9,959 nucleotides of DNA from Pseudomonadota bacterium (lineage in GTDB: Bacteria > Pseudomonadota > Gammaproteobacteria > Pseudomonadales > Oceanobacteraceae): NCBI GenBank assembly GCA_023399105.1, contig JAEWQT010000059.1:1-9959 (forward strand), given 5' to 3'. The translations under genes and the position numbers were made by a program. The notes beneath the pieces were generated by a model, which saw nothing but the letters and a program-made list of their open reading frames with translations, was not told the origin of the DNA and searched no databases. How positions within the stretch are numbered: position 1 is the first letter of the stretch; each line of letters starts with the position of its first letter. Below, piece by piece: positions 1 through 7,797 of this stretch.

Positions 1-1
1 C

Positions 2-805
2 ACCGACCCGTCGGTGACTAATAAATTATCCTTCGTGCCGCAGGGGATTTCTGCCGATTTAATTGCCACACTGCACGGATTTTCCCGTACTGACGTGGAT
101 GCCTACGCGGTGGAATCGCAGCGGCGAGCCAAGTACGCCTGGGACAATGGTTATTTTAAAAATTCCGTTATGCCGGTTAAAGACCAGTTTGGTTTAACCC
201 TGCTGGCGCACGACGAACTGATGCGCCCGGACGCCACACTGGAATCGCTGGCGACGCTTAAACCTTCCTTTGAGGTGCCGGGCAATATGGGCTTTGATGC
301 CATTGCCCAGCAGGTGTATCCGCAGGTAGAGCGTATTCATCATGTGCATCATGCCGGTAATTCATCCGGCATTGTGGATGGCGCTTCTGCGGTATTAATC
401 GGTACCAAAGAAATGGGCCAGGCGCTGGGTTTAAAACCCCGCGCACGCATCCGTGCCGCTGCCTCTGTGGGTTCCGAACCCACCATTATGCTCACCGGTC
501 CGGCACCGTCGGCGCGTAAAGCGCTGAAAAACGGCGCCATGCAGGCCAGCGATATTGATTTATGGGAACTGAACGAAGCTTTTGCCTCGGTCGTGCTGTT
601 GTTTATGCAAGAACTGAACATCGACCACAGCAAAATCAACGTCAACGGCGGTGCCATCGCCATGGGTCATCCGCTGGGTGCCACGGGAGCGATGATTTTA
701 GGTACGGTACTGGATGAGCTGGAACGCCGCGATTTAAATACCGCCCTGATTAATTTGTGCGTCGGTGGCGGTATGGGGACGGCCACGATTATTGAGCGTG
801 TATAA
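2..805 (+). CDS. Thiolase (acetyl-CoA C-acyltransferase), 5'-truncated by window edge
   Basis: Catalyses thiolytic cleavage of 3-ketoacyl-CoA to acetyl-CoA and a shortened acyl-CoA, the last step of beta-oxidation. The reading frame is open to the left edge, and 267 codons remain of a family usually about 390-440 residues long. The N-terminal part with the nucleophilic cysteine is therefore outside the window. C-terminal thiolase signatures are present in order: a GNSSG motif followed by VDGASA, then NEAFA, then [14 protein letters not shown] with the catalytic His at 668-670, and CVGGGMG with the catalytic Cys at 758-760. The GTG at position 14 is not the start, because homologous sequence (TDPS) continues upstream of it. 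The stop is 10 nt before the FadJ-type gene, so the two form an operon. Whether it is FadA-, FadI- or AtoB-like cannot be decided from this half. Confidence 0.93.
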   Translation, partial: TDPSVTNKLSFVPQGISADLIATLHGFSRTDVDAYAVESQRRAKYAWDNGYFKNSVMPVKDQFGLTLLAHDELMRPDATLESLATLKPSFEVPGNMGFDAIAQQVYPQVERIHHVHHAGNSSGIVDGASAVLIGTKEMGQALGLKPRARIRAAASVGSEPTIMLTGPAPSARKALKNGAMQASDIDLWELNEAFASVVLLFMQELNIDHSKINVNGGAIAMGHPLGATGAMILGTVLDELERRDLNTALINLCVGGGMGTATIIERV

Positions 806-810
806 GGAGA
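804..810 (+). promoter_or_regulatory. Ribosome binding site deciding the FadJ-type start
   Basis: AAGGAGA lies 5 nt before the ATG at 816. It overlaps the end of the thiolase stop codon (803-805), so the two genes are closely coupled. It favours ATG 816 over the in-frame upstream ATG at 765, which would lie inside the thiolase gene. Confidence 0.85.
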
Positions 811-815
811 ACGAC

Positions 816-2954
816 ATGAGTATTTTTACCCACGAAATCGACGCTCAGGGCCTGGCCGTTCTTACCTGGAATGATCCCAACGGCCCGGTCAATTCACTGG
901 CCCAGAGTGCGGTGCTGGCATTGGGCGAAGCCATCGAGGAATTGCTGGCCAACGACGCCGTCAAAGGCATTGTATTAACATCCGGTAAAGCCGATTTTGT
1001 CGTTGGTGCCAATTTAAAAGAAATTCAGACCATGCCGCAGAATGCGGAAACGGTGCTGAATTTTGTCCGCAGTCTGCATGCCATTACCCGACGCATGGAG
1101 CAGGGCGGTAAACCCATTGTCGCGGCCATGAACGGCACCGCATTGGGTGGTGGTATGGAAGTGGCGCTGGCCTGCCATTACCGCATCGCGGCCGACAACC
1201 CGAAAGCGGTGTTTGGTTTTCCGGAAGTGAATCTGGGGCTGTTACCCGGTGGCGGCGGTACGCAGCGGCTGGCGCGCATGCTGGGCATTCAGGCGGCGAT
1301 GCCGTGGTTGTTGCAGGCCACGCAAGCGAAAGCCAAGGAGGCCCAGGCGGCCGGATTAATCAATGCCGTTGTGCCGGCTGAGCAGTTAATCAGCGCCGCC
1401 AAAGAATGGCTGCTGGCCAACCCGACGGCCTGTGTGCAGCCCTGGGATGAGAAGAAATTCAAATTACCCAATGGTGAAGTACAGTCGCCGAAAGTGGCGC
1501 AGGTCTTTATGGGGGCTGAAGCCATGCTGCGGCAAAAGACCATGGGTAATTACCGCGCCCCGCAATTAATTCTGCAGGCCCTGTACGAAGGCTGTCAGGT
1601 GCCCTTTGATGCCGCACTGGAAATTGAAGCGCGGTATTTCACGGAATTACTGCTGTCGGATCAGGCAAAAGCCATGATCCGTACCTTTTTTGTAGCGTTG
1701 CAGGATGCCAACAAACTGAAAAATCGCCCACAGGGCGTGGAGAAAAAACAGTTTCAGAAAATCGGTATTCTGGGCGCCGGTATGATGGGCGCGGGCATTG
1801 CTTATGCCTCAGCCATGAGCGGTATGCAGGTGGTGTTACTGGATAGCACTCAAACCGCCGCGGATAAAGGTAAGGCGTATTCGGATGAGCTGCTGAAAAA
1901 GCGTGTCGCGCGCGGCAAAATGACGGCTGAAAAAGCCACCATTACTCTGGCGCATATTCTGCCCACCACTGACTATAACGACCTGCAGGGTTGTGAGCTG
2001 GTGATCGAGGCTGTGTTTGAAGATCGTGCCATTAAAGCCGAGGTTACCGCCAAGGCCGAAGCGGTGCTGGCAGACGACGCAATTTTTGCGTCCAATACGT
2101 CCACGCTGCCGATTACCGGTCTGGCCGAAGCCAGTGAACGTCCGGCGCAGTTTATTGGCCTGCATTTCTTTTCTCCGGTCGATAAAATGCCGCTGGTGGA
2201 AATTATTCTGGGCCAGCAAACCAACCAGCAAACCCTGGCCTGGGCGCTGGATTTTGTTCAGCAAATTAAGAAAACCCCCATTACCGTCAACGACAGTCGC
2301 GGTTTTTATACTTCGCGGGTATTTAAAACCTATGTATTGGAAGGCATGGCGTTATTGCAGGAAGGGGTGGCGCCGGCGCTGATTGAAAATGCCGGCAAAC
2401 TGGCCGGTATGCCGGTTGGGCCGCTGACTTTAAGCGATGAGGTGTCACTGGAACTCATGGACCGCATCGGCCGCCAGACCCAGCAGGATCTTGGCGCTGC
2501 CTATGTACCGCATCCGGGCGATGCCGTGGTGCAAACTATGGTGCATGAGTTAAAGCGTATCGGTAAAAAAGCCGGGGCGGGTTTTTACACCTACCCGACT
2601 GAGCCTGGCGCAAAAAAATCGCTGTGGACTGGCCTGGCGGAACATTTTCCGGTCGCGGCACAGCAACCGGACGTGCAAACCACCAAACAACGCCTGTTGT
2701 ACGCACAGGCGGTGGAAGCACTGCATTGCCGTGCCGAAGGCGTAATTACCCGCGCCCATGAAATGGATATTGGGTCTGTTTTTGGTTGGGGTTTTGCCGC
2801 CCATACCGGTGGTGTGATTTCCTTTATCGAAACCATAGAAGGGCTGACGCCCTTTATTGCCACCGCCGATGCCCTGGCTGAACAATGCGGAGAACGTTTC
2901 CGCATACCGGACGGGGTGCGCAGTATGGCTGCGGCCGGTAAGTCGTTTTATTAA
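816..2954 (+). CDS. FadJ/FadB-type multifunctional enoyl-CoA hydratase / 3-hydroxyacyl-CoA dehydrogenase
   Basis: A 712-residue fatty-acid oxidation alpha subunit, within the usual family length of about 700-730. Residues about 1-190 form a crotonase domain with NGTALGGG (106-113) and two glutamates, E115 and E137, that match the hydratase pair E119/E139 of E. coli FadB; their spacing is 22 rather than 20. Residues about 313-490 form the NAD-binding dehydrogenase domain, with the dinucleotide motif G320-A-G322-M-M-G325 and D343 ending the second strand. SNTSTLPI (426-433) and [16 protein letters not shown] (448-463) follow, the latter carrying the catalytic pair H450/E462. The C-terminal dehydrogenase domain begins near [13 protein letters not shown] (491-503). 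With the upstream thiolase it should form a cytoplasmic trifunctional complex performing hydration, NAD-dependent oxidation and thiolysis. The start is ATG 816 with a strong ribosome binding site. FadB versus FadJ class is uncertain, so no symbol is given. Confidence 0.95.
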   Translation: MSIFTHEIDAQGLAVLTWNDPNGPVNSLAQSAVLALGEAIEELLANDAVKGIVLTSGKADFVVGANLKEIQTMPQNAETVLNFVRSLHAITRRMEQGGKPIVAAMNGTALGGGMEVALACHYRIAADNPKAVFGFPEVNLGLLPGGGGTQRLARMLGIQAAMPWLLQATQAKAKEAQAAGLINAVVPAEQLISAAKEWLLANPTACVQPWDEKKFKLPNGEVQSPKVAQVFMGAEAMLRQKTMGNYRAPQLILQALYEGCQVPFDAALEIEARYFTELLLSDQAKAMIRTFFVALQDANKLKNRPQGVEKKQFQKIGILGAGMMGAGIAYASAMSGMQVVLLDSTQTAADKGKAYSDELLKKRVARGKMTAEKATITLAHILPTTDYNDLQGCELVIEAVFEDRAIKAEVTAKAEAVLADDAIFASNTSTLPITGLAEASERPAQFIGLHFFSPVDKMPLVEIILGQQTNQQTLAWALDFVQQIKKTPITVNDSRGFYTSRVFKTYVLEGMALLQEGVAPALIENAGKLAGMPVGPLTLSDEVSLELMDRIGRQTQQDLGAAYVPHPGDAVVQTMVHELKRIGKKAGAGFYTYPTEPGAKKSLWTGLAEHFPVAAQQPDVQTTKQRLLYAQAVEALHCRAEGVITRAHEMDIGSVFGWGFAAHTGGVISFIETIEGLTPFIATADALAEQCGERFRIPDGVRSMAAAGKSFY

Positions 2955-2964
2955 GTGTTGATAC

Positions 2965-2987
2965 AGAGCGGGCTTCAGGCCCGCTCT
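2965..2987. terminator. Convergent-gene hairpin, probable terminator for both strands
   Basis: A 9-bp perfect stem pairs AGAGCGGGC (2965-2973) with GCCCGCTCT (2979-2987) around a 5-nt loop. It starts 10 nt after the FadJ-type stop. It contains the stop codon of the convergent HD-GYP gene (2975-2977) in its loop and the last few codons in one arm. Neither side has a long U tract (TCTTCC on the plus side, GTATCAACACTT on the minus side), so efficiency is uncertain. Confidence 0.6.
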
Positions 2988-3982
2988 TCCGCCCATTGTT
3001 CTTTAATGTTCAGAACCTCCGGCAGCTGCTCAATAAATAACGGCACCAATTCCGGGTCAAAGTGTTTTCCGGCCTCATCGCGCAACAGCTGCAGCGCCTG
3101 CTCAACGGGCCAGGCTTTTTTGTAGGGACGCTCGCTGGTCAGGGCATCAAACACATCGGCAATAGCCACTATGCGGGCTTCAATCGGAATATCAGTACCG
3201 GCTAAACCGGCCGGATAACCACTGCCGTCCCACTTTTCATGGTGATGGACCGCAATATCGTGCGCCATTTTCAGTAGTCCGCTGTCATGCTGGCCAATAA
3301 TGCGGCCGCCAATCGCGGCATGGGTTTGCATAACCTGCCATTCGTCTGCATCCAGCTTGCCGGGTTTGCGCAAAATAGCATCGGGAATACCGATTTTTCC
3401 CACATCGTGCATGGGCGCGGCGTGTAGGATACGTTCAGCATCGGCTTCACTGAAACCTGCAGCCCGGGCTAATAATTGTGTGTAACGGCTCATACGGATA
3501 ACGTGCAAACCGGTTTCGTTATCTTTGTATTCTGCCGCCAGCCCCAGCGTCTGCACAATCTGCAGCCGGGTTTCCAGCAGTTCTTCAACCCGTACCAGTG
3601 ACAGATGATTTTTAACCCGGGCGCGCACAATGGGGGGGCTGACCGGCTTGGTAATATAATCGACGGCGCCCAGCTCAAATCCCCGTTTTTCATCATTAAT
3701 GTCGGATAAGGCGGTGACAAAAATAATGGGGATAGCCCGGGTTTGCGGCTGTGATTTTAATATTCTGCAAACATCATGGCCGCACATTTCCGGCATCATC
3801 ACGTCCAGTAAAATAAGACCGGGTTTTTCTTTTGCCACCAGTTCCAGTGCTTTGGCACCGGATTTCGCGAATACCAGGCGGTAGTCATCCTGCAATATAT
3901 GGCGCAAAACCTGCAGATTATTCGCCTCGTCATCAACAATCAGAATCAGTGGTGGTTGTGCGTTCGATACGGAATAAGTCAC
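2975..3982 (-). CDS. REC-HD-GYP response regulator, predicted cyclic di-GMP phosphodiesterase
   Basis: A 335-residue soluble two-domain regulator of the RpfG type. REC (about 12-125) has acidic residues D17/D18, phospho-acceptor D60 in LLDVMMP, T90 and K112. A helical linker (about 126-145) leads to an HD-GYP domain (about 146-320) with H160, the HD pair H192-D193 in HDVGKIGIP, the HHE of 247-249, DGSGYP (252-257) and DVFDAL (276-281). All expected metal and GYP residues are present, so it should be catalytically active, degrading c-di-GMP to pGpG or GMP. The start is GTG at 3982-3980, only 2 nt after the stop of the hybrid kinase gene, with its ribosome binding site inside the last kinase codons. 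This implies translational coupling, and phosphorylation by that kinase is the likely control. The gene ends within a convergent hairpin. Confidence 0.95.
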   Translation of the reverse strand: MTYSVSNAQPPLILIVDDEANNLQVLRHILQDDYRLVFAKSGAKALELVAKEKPGLILLDVMMPEMCGHDVCRILKSQPQTRAIPIIFVTALSDINDEKRGFELGAVDYITKPVSPPIVRARVKNHLSLVRVEELLETRLQIVQTLGLAAEYKDNETGLHVIRMSRYTQLLARAAGFSEADAERILHAAPMHDVGKIGIPDAILRKPGKLDADEWQVMQTHAAIGGRIIGQHDSGLLKMAHDIAVHHHEKWDGSGYPAGLAGTDIPIEARIVAIADVFDALTSERPYKKAWPVEQALQLLRDEAGKHFDPELVPLFIEQLPEVLNIKEQWAEERA

Positions 3983-3984
3983 GC

Positions 3985-6900
3985 TTAATCCCCTTGCAGA
4001 CGGTGGCTAAGGTTGTGCAGCAGCCGGATGGCATTTTCGAAATTAAAATCATCAATTTCCTGTTGCAGTTGTTCGGCTTCCTGCGGGAAATACGTGGCAA
4101 TTTCCTGCAGATATTGCTGCGTATGGCGATCAATGGCGGAATGTTGCAGGGCCTTTTCAAGCGTGGCGCAATGTTGCCGCAGGGTGCTCTGGTCAATTCT
4201 GATCACGGTCTTATCTGGCGCTGCTTTCGGCGTTGGCAGGGCTGGCTTGATAGCCGCCAACGCATGGTCAAGGTTGGGCAATGCGGCACTGAATTCCGCA
4301 TCGTTTTCGTTGAAAGCCGCCTGCTCCAGCAGGGTTAGTTGCTGGTGCAGCTGACTCAGCCCCAGATTGCCGGCCACGCCCCGGGCTTTGTGGCAAAGAG
4401 CACTCGCCTGCTGCCAGGCCGCTTGTGCAACCGCATTTTGTAAGATATTGGTCAGTTCATGCTGCTGCAGCAGAAAATCCTGAATCCGCTGGATAAGGCT
4501 GTTTTTATCCCCCCAGAGGGCCAGCCCGCGTTGCCAGTCGATCACCGGCAATGTCTTCGGCAGCGGCTGCTGATTCGGCGCTGTGGCTGGCTGGAGGTTC
4601 AGCAGCCGCACCATTTCATGAGTGAGCGCCGGCATATCCAGGGGCTTGCTGGCAAACCCCTGCATGCCGGCGGCCAGTGCTTCCTGCCGGTCGCGGTCAA
4701 GCACACTGGCGGTCAGTGCAATAATGGGAATTTTCCGGTTGTGGTCAGACTGTGCCTGTGCCTGAATCATGCGGCTGGCTTCCAGACCATCCATTCCGGG
4801 CATCTGCACATCCATAATAATCAGATCCGGTTGCTGCTGCCGGTAAGCGGCTACCGCGCTGGCACCGTCGCTGGCGGTGATGACCTGATGCCCCATTTTT
4901 TCTAAATTTAACTGCAATAATTCCAGATTTTGCGGCACGTCGTCAGCAATCAGAATGCGTAACGGCGGTAATGCAGGCAAGGCGTTGGCCGGGGTTGCTT
5001 TCAGTGGCTGCTGAGTGGCCGGCAGGGGGAGTTCCACGCTGAAGGTACTGCCTTGTCCTTCCGTGCTGGTGACGCGGATGTTGCCGCGCATTAATTCCAC
5101 CAATTGTCGGGAAATGGTGGTGCCTAAACCGGTACCGCCAAAGCGGCGGCTCATGGACGCATCGGCCTGAGAAAAGGGATCAAAAATACTCTCCAGGCGG
5201 TCGGCCGGAATACCAATGCCGGTGTCGCAAATATCCAGCCGTACCGCTCCCGATCTGCCGGATACCTGTAGCTGCACCTGCCCGTGTACGGTAAATTTTA
5301 CGGCGTTGCCAATCAGGTTATTCAGAATCTGCCGCAGGCGCAGCGGATCACCGCGAAAATAATCCGGTAAGGTCGGCGCGTAGGCAAAGGATAACGTCAG
5401 GCCTTTTTTCTGGGCACTTAACTGGTGGTTATCGCAGACTTGCTGGCACAATTCTGGCAGGGAAAAATCGAGCATTTCCAGCTCAACCGCGCCTTTATCC
5501 AGTTTGGCGGTATCCAGAATATCGTTCAGAAGGCCCAGTAATGAACTGGACGACTGATGCACAATTTTTAATTGTCGTTGCTGTTGTTCATTCAGCGGGC
5601 TGTCCAGCAATAAATCGGTAAAGCCAATAATGGCATTCATCGGCGTGCGGATTTCATGGCTCATATTGGCCAGGAACAGGCTGCGCGCAGCGGCGGCCTG
5701 CTCGGCCTGGTCACGGGCGCGGCGCAGTTCTTCTTCCATCCGCCGGCGGGCGGTGATGTCGATGGCCAGCTTGAGCACTTTAACCGGTACGCCGTTGGCG
5801 TCCAGAATCGGGTTGTAAGTGGCCTGCAACCAGACTTCGTTACCCTGTTTGTCGTAGCGGCGGAATTCACCGGAACGGAATTCGCCGCGCTGCAGCGACC
5901 GCCAGAATGCAGCGTACTCAGCGCTGTGGACCTCTTCGTTATCGCAGAACAGCGTATGGTCTTTACCCGCCAGGTCGTGGCGGTTGTAGCCCATGCAGTC
6001 AACAAAGTTGTCATTAACCGCAAGCACCTGCTTGTGCATATTGAATTCAATCAGCAGCACCGCCTTACTGATAGCGGTCATTTTGCTTTGGTATTCTGCA
6101 TTGCGCAGTTTGCTCTCGGTCTGATCCAGCAAAACACCGTCCAGCCATTTTGGCTGGCCATTATCATCGGTGACGACATTGCCGGATTCGAGAACCCAGT
6201 GCTCCTGGCCCTGACGATCAATCAGCCGGTATTCCACCGAATAATGTGTGCCCCGCTGAATGGCCTGTTCAACCGTTTGTATAAGCGGAGCCCGATCATC
6301 CGGATGGTAACAATCGACAATGTTACGACGTCCGGAAATAAAATCATCGGCCGGATACCCCAGTAATTTTTCCACTGCATCGCTGATAAACAGCATGCTC
6401 CAGCGTTCGTCAATCAGGCAACGGAACGCAACACCGGGAATATTACTGATCAGTGAGCGGTAATTTTGCTCGCTTTCGCGCAACGCTTCTTCCATCTGTT
6501 TGCGTTCGCTGATATCGCTGATGATGCCGGTATACAGCACCTCTCCGGGTAATTCAGTGCGGCCGATGGCCAGCCGGATAGGAAATTCATGGCCATCTTT
6601 GTGTCTGGCCATAACCTCACGGCCAATACCAATAATTTTGGCCTGGCCATGTTGTTTATAGGCCGACAGATAGCCGTCGTGCTGACTCTGATGGGGTTCA
6701 GGCATCAGCAGCCGCACGTTCTGCTGCAGCAGTTCGTGTTCTGTCCAGCCAAACAATCGGGTCATGGAAGCATTGACGTTACGGATGGTGCCCACCTCAT
6801 CAATAATAACCACGCCATCAATGGCCGTATCCAGAATGGCTGCCATACGGCGCTGGTTGATCAGATGCTGACGGTGCAGATAGCGGTAACGCAGCAGACT

Positions 6901-7650
6901 GTTGACGGCGATCACCAGAACACTGAATGACAGCGTGCCCATGGCGATCATGCCAACCAGGTATTGGCTGTCCTGCATGGCCTGCGGGGTATCAAATTCG
7001 GCGTTACCGATGATTCTGGCTGCGGCCATGCCGGTATAGTGCATGCTGCTGATGGCAATACCCATGACCGTACCTCCAGCCAGAATGGCGGTGATGCTGC
7101 GTACCCGGCCGCGCAAACCAACGCGCACCCATAACGCCAGATTGGCGAGCACAATGGCCAGCACCACAGACACCACAAAGATAACCGGGTCATAGCGCAG
7201 TTCCGGCTGCATGATGATGGCGCTCATGCCGCTGTAATGCATCAGCCCGATGCCCGCGCCCATCAGCAGGCCACTGCTGAAACGTTTGAGACGGCCAGGA
7301 TTTTTCTTAGCCAGCAGCGTCAGGGCAATCCAGGCGGCCGCCAGCCCCGGCAGCATGGACAACAGGGTCAGCAGCGGGTCGTAGTGAAATTGCACCGGTA
7401 TTTTCATGGCAAGCATAGCGATAAAGTGCATGGCCCAGATGCCGCCACCCATGGCCAGAGCACCGGTTGCAATGGCCAGCTGGCGGGTGTTGCGGGTACG
7501 GCTCAGGCGCGCCAGGCCAGCCAGTTGCAGTGCCATGGCCGAGGTGAGTATTGCGATCAGTACCGACAACAGCACAATGCCGTGGTTGTGTTCCATGGGC
7601 AGTAAGTGGTTGATGGTGCCGGGCGGAACAAACCAGTCATTCAGCGTCAT
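3985..7650 (-). CDS. MHYT/PAS hybrid sensor histidine kinase with REC and HPt domains
   Basis: A 1221-residue inner-membrane phosphorelay kinase. An N-terminal seven-helix MHYT domain (about 20-255) carries WAMHF (72-76), MHYSGM (137-142) and MHYTGM (203-208). PAS1 (about 266-385) is FixL-like, with HDGY at 324-327 and IIGIGR at 339-344. PAS2 is at about 395-515 and PAS3 at about 520-635. A helical linker leads to HisKA with H665 in SHEIRTP, then the ATPase domain: N box N778/N782, D809 in [15 protein letters not shown] (823-830) and GGTGLG (838-843). REC (about 897-1015) has D903/D904, phospho-acceptor D947, T980 and K1002. HPt (about 1040-1130) has H1087 in [13 protein letters not shown] helical tail of unknown role ends the protein. 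ATG 7650 is preferred over the adjacent TTG at 7653 because its ribosome binding site spacing is 8 nt rather than 5. It is first in an operon with the HD-GYP regulator, its likely phosphorylation target. The ligand is not known; oxygen or another gas is inferred. Confidence 0.95.
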   Translation of the reverse strand: MTLNDWFVPPGTINHLLPMEHNHGIVLLSVLIAILTSAMALQLAGLARLSRTRNTRQLAIATGALAMGGGIWAMHFIAMLAMKIPVQFHYDPLLTLLSMLPGLAAAWIALTLLAKKNPGRLKRFSSGLLMGAGIGLMHYSGMSAIIMQPELRYDPVIFVVSVVLAIVLANLALWVRVGLRGRVRSITAILAGGTVMGIAISSMHYTGMAAARIIGNAEFDTPQAMQDSQYLVGMIAMGTLSFSVLVIAVNSLLRYRYLHRQHLINQRRMAAILDTAIDGVVIIDEVGTIRNVNASMTRLFGWTEHELLQQNVRLLMPEPHQSQHDGYLSAYKQHGQAKIIGIGREVMARHKDGHEFPIRLAIGRTELPGEVLYTGIISDISERKQMEEALRESEQNYRSLISNIPGVAFRCLIDERWSMLFISDAVEKLLGYPADDFISGRRNIVDCYHPDDRAPLIQTVEQAIQRGTHYSVEYRLIDRQGQEHWVLESGNVVTDDNGQPKWLDGVLLDQTESKLRNAEYQSKMTAISKAVLLIEFNMHKQVLAVNDNFVDCMGYNRHDLAGKDHTLFCDNEEVHSAEYAAFWRSLQRGEFRSGEFRRYDKQGNEVWLQATYNPILDANGVPVKVLKLAIDITARRRMEEELRRARDQAEQAAAARSLFLANMSHEIRTPMNAIIGFTDLLLDSPLNEQQQRQLKIVHQSSSSLLGLLNDILDTAKLDKGAVELEMLDFSLPELCQQVCDNHQLSAQKKGLTLSFAYAPTLPDYFRGDPLRLRQILNNLIGNAVKFTVHGQVQLQVSGRSGAVRLDICDTGIGIPADRLESIFDPFSQADASMSRRFGGTGLGTTISRQLVELMRGNIRVTSTEGQGSTFSVELPLPATQQPLKATPANALPALPPLRILIADDVPQNLELLQLNLEKMGHQVITASDGASAVAAYRQQQPDLIIMDVQMPGMDGLEASRMIQAQAQSDHNRKIPIIALTASVLDRDRQEALAAGMQGFASKPLDMPALTHEMVRLLNLQPATAPNQQPLPKTLPVIDWQRGLALWGDKNSLIQRIQDFLLQQHELTNILQNAVAQAAWQQASALCHKARGVAGNLGLSQLHQQLTLLEQAAFNENDAEFSAALPNLDHALAAIKPALPTPKAAPDKTVIRIDQSTLRQHCATLEKALQHSAIDRHTQQYLQEIATYFPQEAEQLQQEIDDFNFENAIRLLHNLSHRLQGD
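3989..3995 (-). promoter_or_regulatory. Ribosome binding site of the HD-GYP gene, inside the end of the kinase gene
   Basis: On the minus strand AAGGGGA precedes the GTG start by 6 nt and is part of the last codons of the hybrid kinase (Q-G-D-stop). This supports GTG as the real start and suggests that translation of the two genes is coupled. Confidence 0.7.
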
Positions 7651-7658
7651 CAAGATAT

Positions 7659-7663
7659 CTCCT
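7659..7663 (-). promoter_or_regulatory. Ribosome binding site of the hybrid kinase gene
   Basis: AGGAG on the minus strand lies 8 nt before ATG 7650 and 5 nt before an in-frame TTG at 7653. Either start is possible. ATG is preferred by codon type and spacing, and the difference is one residue. Confidence 0.7.
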
Positions 7664-7681
7664 GTCTGTTTTATAGGTCGC

Positions 7682-7709
7682 AGTATACAGAGGACAGCGG
7701 TACTGTTCA
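7682..7709 (-). promoter_or_regulatory. Candidate sigma-70 promoter for the kinase/HD-GYP operon
   Basis: On the minus strand TGAACA (7709-7704, 4 of 6 to the -35 consensus) and TATACT (7687-7682, 5 of 6 to the -10 consensus) are 16 nt apart. The implied start site is near 7675, giving a leader of about 25 nt that includes the ribosome binding site. This is pattern matching only. The short divergent intergenic region must hold a promoter, but this exact one is not proven. Confidence 0.35.
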
Positions 7710-7786
7710 GTGTTGGCGGTATTGGCGGCTACCTAACCTGAAGTATGGCAGGAGCTTCTGGCTCTTCTACGCTGTCGGCACAAACC

Positions 7787-7791
7787 GGAGG
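7787..7791 (+). promoter_or_regulatory. Ribosome binding site deciding the chemoreceptor start
   Basis: GGAGG lies 6 nt before ATG 7798. The frame is open much further upstream, but that extension overlaps the divergent kinase gene and encodes nothing recognisable, whereas ATG 7798 starts just before the first membrane helix. Confidence 0.85.
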
Positions 7792-7797
7792 CCTGTT

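Noticed and set aside
14..805. GTG at 14 as the thiolase start
   Set aside because: Thiolase-like residues continue in frame to the left edge, and the remaining length is far short of the family.
1836..2264. 142-codon minus-strand frame within the FadJ-type gene
   Set aside because: Shadow of conserved coding sequence, with no independent support.
765..2954. Longer version of the FadJ-type protein starting at ATG 765
   Set aside because: It would overlap the thiolase by 41 nt and add 17 residues with no family match; ATG 816 has a strong ribosome binding site.
816..3982. Functional link between beta-oxidation and c-di-GMP signalling
   Set aside because: The operons are convergent with separate ends; proximity alone does not support a shared function.
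5130..5140. GLGTTIS in place of the commoner GLGLAIS in the kinase G2 box as a possible inactivating change
   Set aside because: The glycines of the box are intact, and this variant occurs in active hybrid kinases to my knowledge.
5656..6366. 236-codon plus-strand frame opposite the kinase gene
   Set aside because: Antisense shadow of the PAS-kinase region; no domain pattern, and the minus-strand gene is unambiguous.
7713..7749. Sigma-70 promoter for the chemoreceptor (TTGGCG with TATGGC)
   Set aside because: The -10 match is only 3 of 6; I could not find a convincing plus-strand promoter or a flagellar sigma-28 site in the intergenic region.
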